A DNA stretch of 7,088 nucleotides from Candidatus Poseidoniales archaeon. Its GTDB lineage: Archaea > Thermoplasmatota > Poseidoniia > Poseidoniales > Poseidoniaceae. The notes below the pieces were generated by a model. That model was not told where the DNA came from. It saw only the letters and a list, made by a program, of their open reading frames with translations, and did no database searches. This document shows, piece after piece, positions 6,774 to 7,088 of this stretch (position 1 is its first letter; each line of letters begins with the position of its first letter). The translations under genes and the position numbers were made by a program. The stretch is from contig JAAXIR010000277.1 of assembly GCA_012270265.1 (NCBI GenBank), positions 1,686-8,773 of the forward strand, given 5' to 3'.

Positions 6774-7088
6774 TCATGAATCAATCGTCTCGCCAATCAA
6801 CAATTGAGCAGCGTCAATAATTTCCTTGTGGGAACCTGCCAAACGATGGCCATCGTTCACTTGGTGGAAGGCTACGATGTCATTTCCAGAACGTTCAGCA
6901 TACGCAACGCTGCATGAAATTGGGACAATATCGTCGCTAATTCCGTGGATGATGATGGTCTTCATCCCTTTGGGAGCAACAAGAATTGTTTCTTCATTGA
7001 CAGGCGGTTCATCGAGGTGTAGAGCAGGAGCGCACAAGAGGAGCCCACGAAACGCATTAGGCATTCGCATAGCAACAATCGATGCAGT
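6774..7088 (-). CDS. Alpha/beta hydrolase, C-terminal part (5' end outside window)
   Basis: The last 104 residues of a protein whose frame is open to the edge of the window; the Met at 7070 is internal, since TASIVA continues in frame before it. The end looks like an alpha/beta-hydrolase C-terminal half: hydrophobic strand GLLLCAPALHL (15-25 of the fragment), strand and acid turn TIIIHGISDDIVP (44-56) where one Asp should be the catalytic acid, and VNDGHRLAG (77-85) with the probable catalytic His, followed by a closing helix. The nucleophile elbow (GxSxG) should lie upstream and is not visible. Substrate cannot be predicted; small esterases of the YqiA type are similar in this region. It heads the minus-strand run in this window, 22 bases before purM. 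Confidence 0.75.
   Translation of the reverse strand, partial: TASIVAMRMPNAFRGLLLCAPALHLDEPPVNEETILVAPKGMKTIIIHGISDDIVPISCSVAYAERSGNDIVAFHQVNDGHRLAGSHKEIIDAAQLLIGETIDS

Noticed and set aside
6794..6796. TTG start of purM inside the hydrolase gene
   Set aside because: The extra 15 residues (MARRLIHELSCVGKS) do not belong to the family's N-terminus, and ATG 6751 gives the expected beginning.

Overview
The window most resembles a piece of an uncultured planktonic archaeal genome of the Thermoplasmatota / Marine Group II (Candidatus Poseidoniales) type. This is an inference from gene content: an archaeal PAC2-family protein, an archaeal/eukaryotic-type Trm1 tRNA methyltransferase, and a very large Ca-loop/Fn3 surface protein with one C-terminal membrane helix and a highly acidic cytoplasmic tail. 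No rRNA or tRNA gene is present to settle it.

Layout. (1) Positions 1-3476, plus strand: the 3' part of a giant exported, membrane-anchored protein. Its N-terminus and signal peptide lie outside the window, and the reading frame is broken by an in-frame TAG at 51-53. It carries five to six FG-GAP/VCBS-like calcium loops, two Fn3 modules, further beta-rich modules, a transmembrane helix, an acidic tail and a short Trp-periodic terminal motif. (2) 3528-4277, plus strand: a PAC2-family protein (proteasome-assembly-chaperone-like). (3) 4266-7088, minus strand: a likely operon transcribed as alpha/beta hydrolase (5' end outside the window), then purM, then trm1. The plus and minus blocks converge and overlap by 12 bp at their stop codons.

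How the genes relate. purM (purine biosynthesis) and trm1 (tRNA G26 dimethylation) are housekeeping genes, closely spaced with a hydrolase; no shared pathway is evident beyond nucleotide/RNA metabolism. The surface protein and the PAC2 protein have no obvious functional link except orientation. Coding density is very high, and no non-coding stretch reaches 300 bases.

I see no CRISPR array, mobile element, RNA gene or evident new multigene system. The points that most deserve a second look are the TAG inside the calcium-loop frame, the nine-residue Trp-periodic cytoplasmic terminus of the surface protein, and the loss of the usual cysteines from the Trm1 C-terminal region.
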